A stretch of 64,000 nucleotides of DNA from Micropruina sp. (GTDB taxonomy: Bacteria > Actinomycetota > Actinomycetes > Propionibacteriales > Propionibacteriaceae). The notes beneath the pieces were generated by a model. That model made no database searches. It was not told where the DNA came from and was given only the letters and a program-made list of their open reading frames with translations. Position numbers and translations under genes: made by a program. Shown here piece after piece: positions 63,369 to 64,000 of the stretch. The DNA lies in contig JADJTO010000003.1 of the NCBI GenBank assembly GCA_016711105.1, positions 248,001 through 312,000 on the forward strand. The letters are read 5' to 3'. Within the stretch, counting starts at the first letter, position 1, and the number at the start of each line of letters is the position of its first letter.

Positions 63369-64000
63369 TCAGCCCTCCGCGCCGCTGCGCCGGAGAACTT
63401 CGCTGAGTCGTTCGGCGGCGGCCATGACGGCCGGGGCATGCAGTCGGCCCGGCTGGCGGGAGAGTCGCTCGATCGGGCCGGACACGCTGACCGCGGCAAT
63501 CACTTTGCCCGAAGGTGAGCGCACTGGAGCCGAGACCGATGCCACACCCGCTTCACGTTCGGCCACGGACTGGGCCCAGCCACGACGACGGACGGTGGAC
63601 AACGCCACGGCCGAGAAAGAGGCACTCTGCAACCCACGCTGGATCCGCTCCGCATCTTCCCAGGCGAGCAGCACTTGCGCGGCCGAGCCGGCAGACATGG
63701 TGAGCTGGGATCCGACGGGAATGGTGTCGCGCAGGCCCGAGGGACGCTCGGCGGCTGCGGCGCAGACGCGCAGGTCGCCCTGTCGGCGAAACAGTTGTGC
63801 CGACTCGCCGGTGATGTCTCGCAGCCGGGCCAGCACTGGACCGGCGGTGGCCAGAAGACGGTCCTCACCGGCGGCCGAGGCAAGCTCGGTCAAGCGCGGG
63901 CCGAGGACGAAGCGTCCTTGCAGGTCGCGGCTGACCAGGCGGTGATGCTCCAAGGCCACGGCCAGCCGATGCGCGGTCGGTCGAGCCAGTCCGGTGGCCG
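63369..64000 (-). CDS. ndgR: IclR-family regulator NdgR/LtbR, C-terminal part
   Basis: At least 210 codons; the N-terminus lies beyond base 64000. The visible start is the recognition part of the winged helix (ATGLARPTAHRLAVALEHH), followed by the effector domain with GEDRLLATAGPVLARLRDIT, GESAQLFRRQGDLRVC and RRRGWAQSVAEREAGVASVS. This is very close to what I recall of Streptomyces NdgR, which controls leuCD and other branched-chain amino acid genes and is usually divergent from leuC. leuCD may therefore lie just beyond the window, which would fit the ilvBNC, leuB, ilvE and cimA genes within it. Confidence 0.85.
   Translation of the reverse strand, partial: ATGLARPTAHRLAVALEHHRLVSRDLQGRFVLGPRLTELASAAGEDRLLATAGPVLARLRDITGESAQLFRRQGDLRVCAAAAERPSGLRDTIPVGSQLTMSAGSAAQVLLAWEDAERIQRGLQSASFSAVALSTVRRRGWAQSVAEREAGVASVSAPVRSPSGKVIAAVSVSGPIERLSRQPGRLHAPAVMAAAERLSEVLRRSGAEG

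Overview
The window is chromosomal DNA of a high-GC actinobacterium. The evidence is frequent GTG starts, ATGA/GTGA gene overlaps, the pafB-pafC-tatA-tatC...helY order known from mycobacteria, an ilvBNC operon with a Streptomyces-type leader peptide, an NdgR-type IclR regulator, and GntR, CtpE and CimA homologues. A member of the Propionibacteriales would fit, but this is not proven from sequence alone. At least 17 single-base frameshifts, spread over essential and accessory genes alike and mostly in short G or C runs, show that the assembly carries uncorrected indels. I treat the broken genes as one CDS each and name the break.

Region by region: 1-8718 is a housekeeping block with gluQ (partial), the DNA-damage regulators pafB/pafC, the twin-arginine translocase tatA/tatC, a diacylglycerol-kinase-like lipid kinase, the helicase helY, hisF and a HIT protein. 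A secreted SpoIID/LGFP-repeat protein follows on the opposite strand. 10421-13972 is ilvB-ilvN-ilvC with promoter, leader peptide and attenuator. 14000-16328 holds two nested direct repeats around an AbiEi/DUF559-type gene, then a phosphotransferase. 16447-18822 encodes a CtpE-like P-type ATPase. 18859-23532 is a GntR-controlled tetronate (threonate/erythronate) catabolic operon with two palindromic operators. 23627-27607 completes branched-chain amino acid synthesis (leuB, ilvE, cimA). 27614-33718 carries a MITE, deoA, a GH76 hydrolase, a FAH-family protein, a CPBP protease and a small nucleotidyltransferase/PqqD/LMW-phosphatase operon. tRNA-Gln, tRNA-Glu, panD and an SDR follow.

35786-63277 is a 27-kb extracellular-polysaccharide locus. 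Its first arm (pglF-, pglE-, pglC- and pglD-like genes) looks like a UDP-N,N'-diacetylbacillosamine pathway with its initiating phosphoglycosyltransferase. It is followed by a UDP-HexNAc dehydrogenase, a UDP-glucose dehydrogenase and a UDP-glucuronate 4-epimerase, so the polymer is probably acidic. Eight glycosyltransferases, a one-piece ABC exporter that could flip the lipid-linked unit, a Wzz/BY-kinase, a polymerase-like membrane protein, a polysaccharide deacetylase, a GNAT protein and an epimerase apparently fused to an O-antigen-ligase domain make up the rest. An IS110-family element interrupts the locus at 45.3-46.7 kb. A second, inverted copy of the MITE sits at 61.2 kb, exactly on the stop codon of the GNAT gene. 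The window ends inside ndgR.

The main points for a second look are the IS5-like MITE pair with perfect 4-bp target duplications, the HisF lacking its second catalytic aspartate, the nested repeats around the DUF559 gene, the hexanucleotide-encoded tyrosine cluster of the BY-kinase, the IS110 non-coding end as a possible bridge-RNA locus, and the nucleotidyltransferase/PqqD/phosphatase triad.
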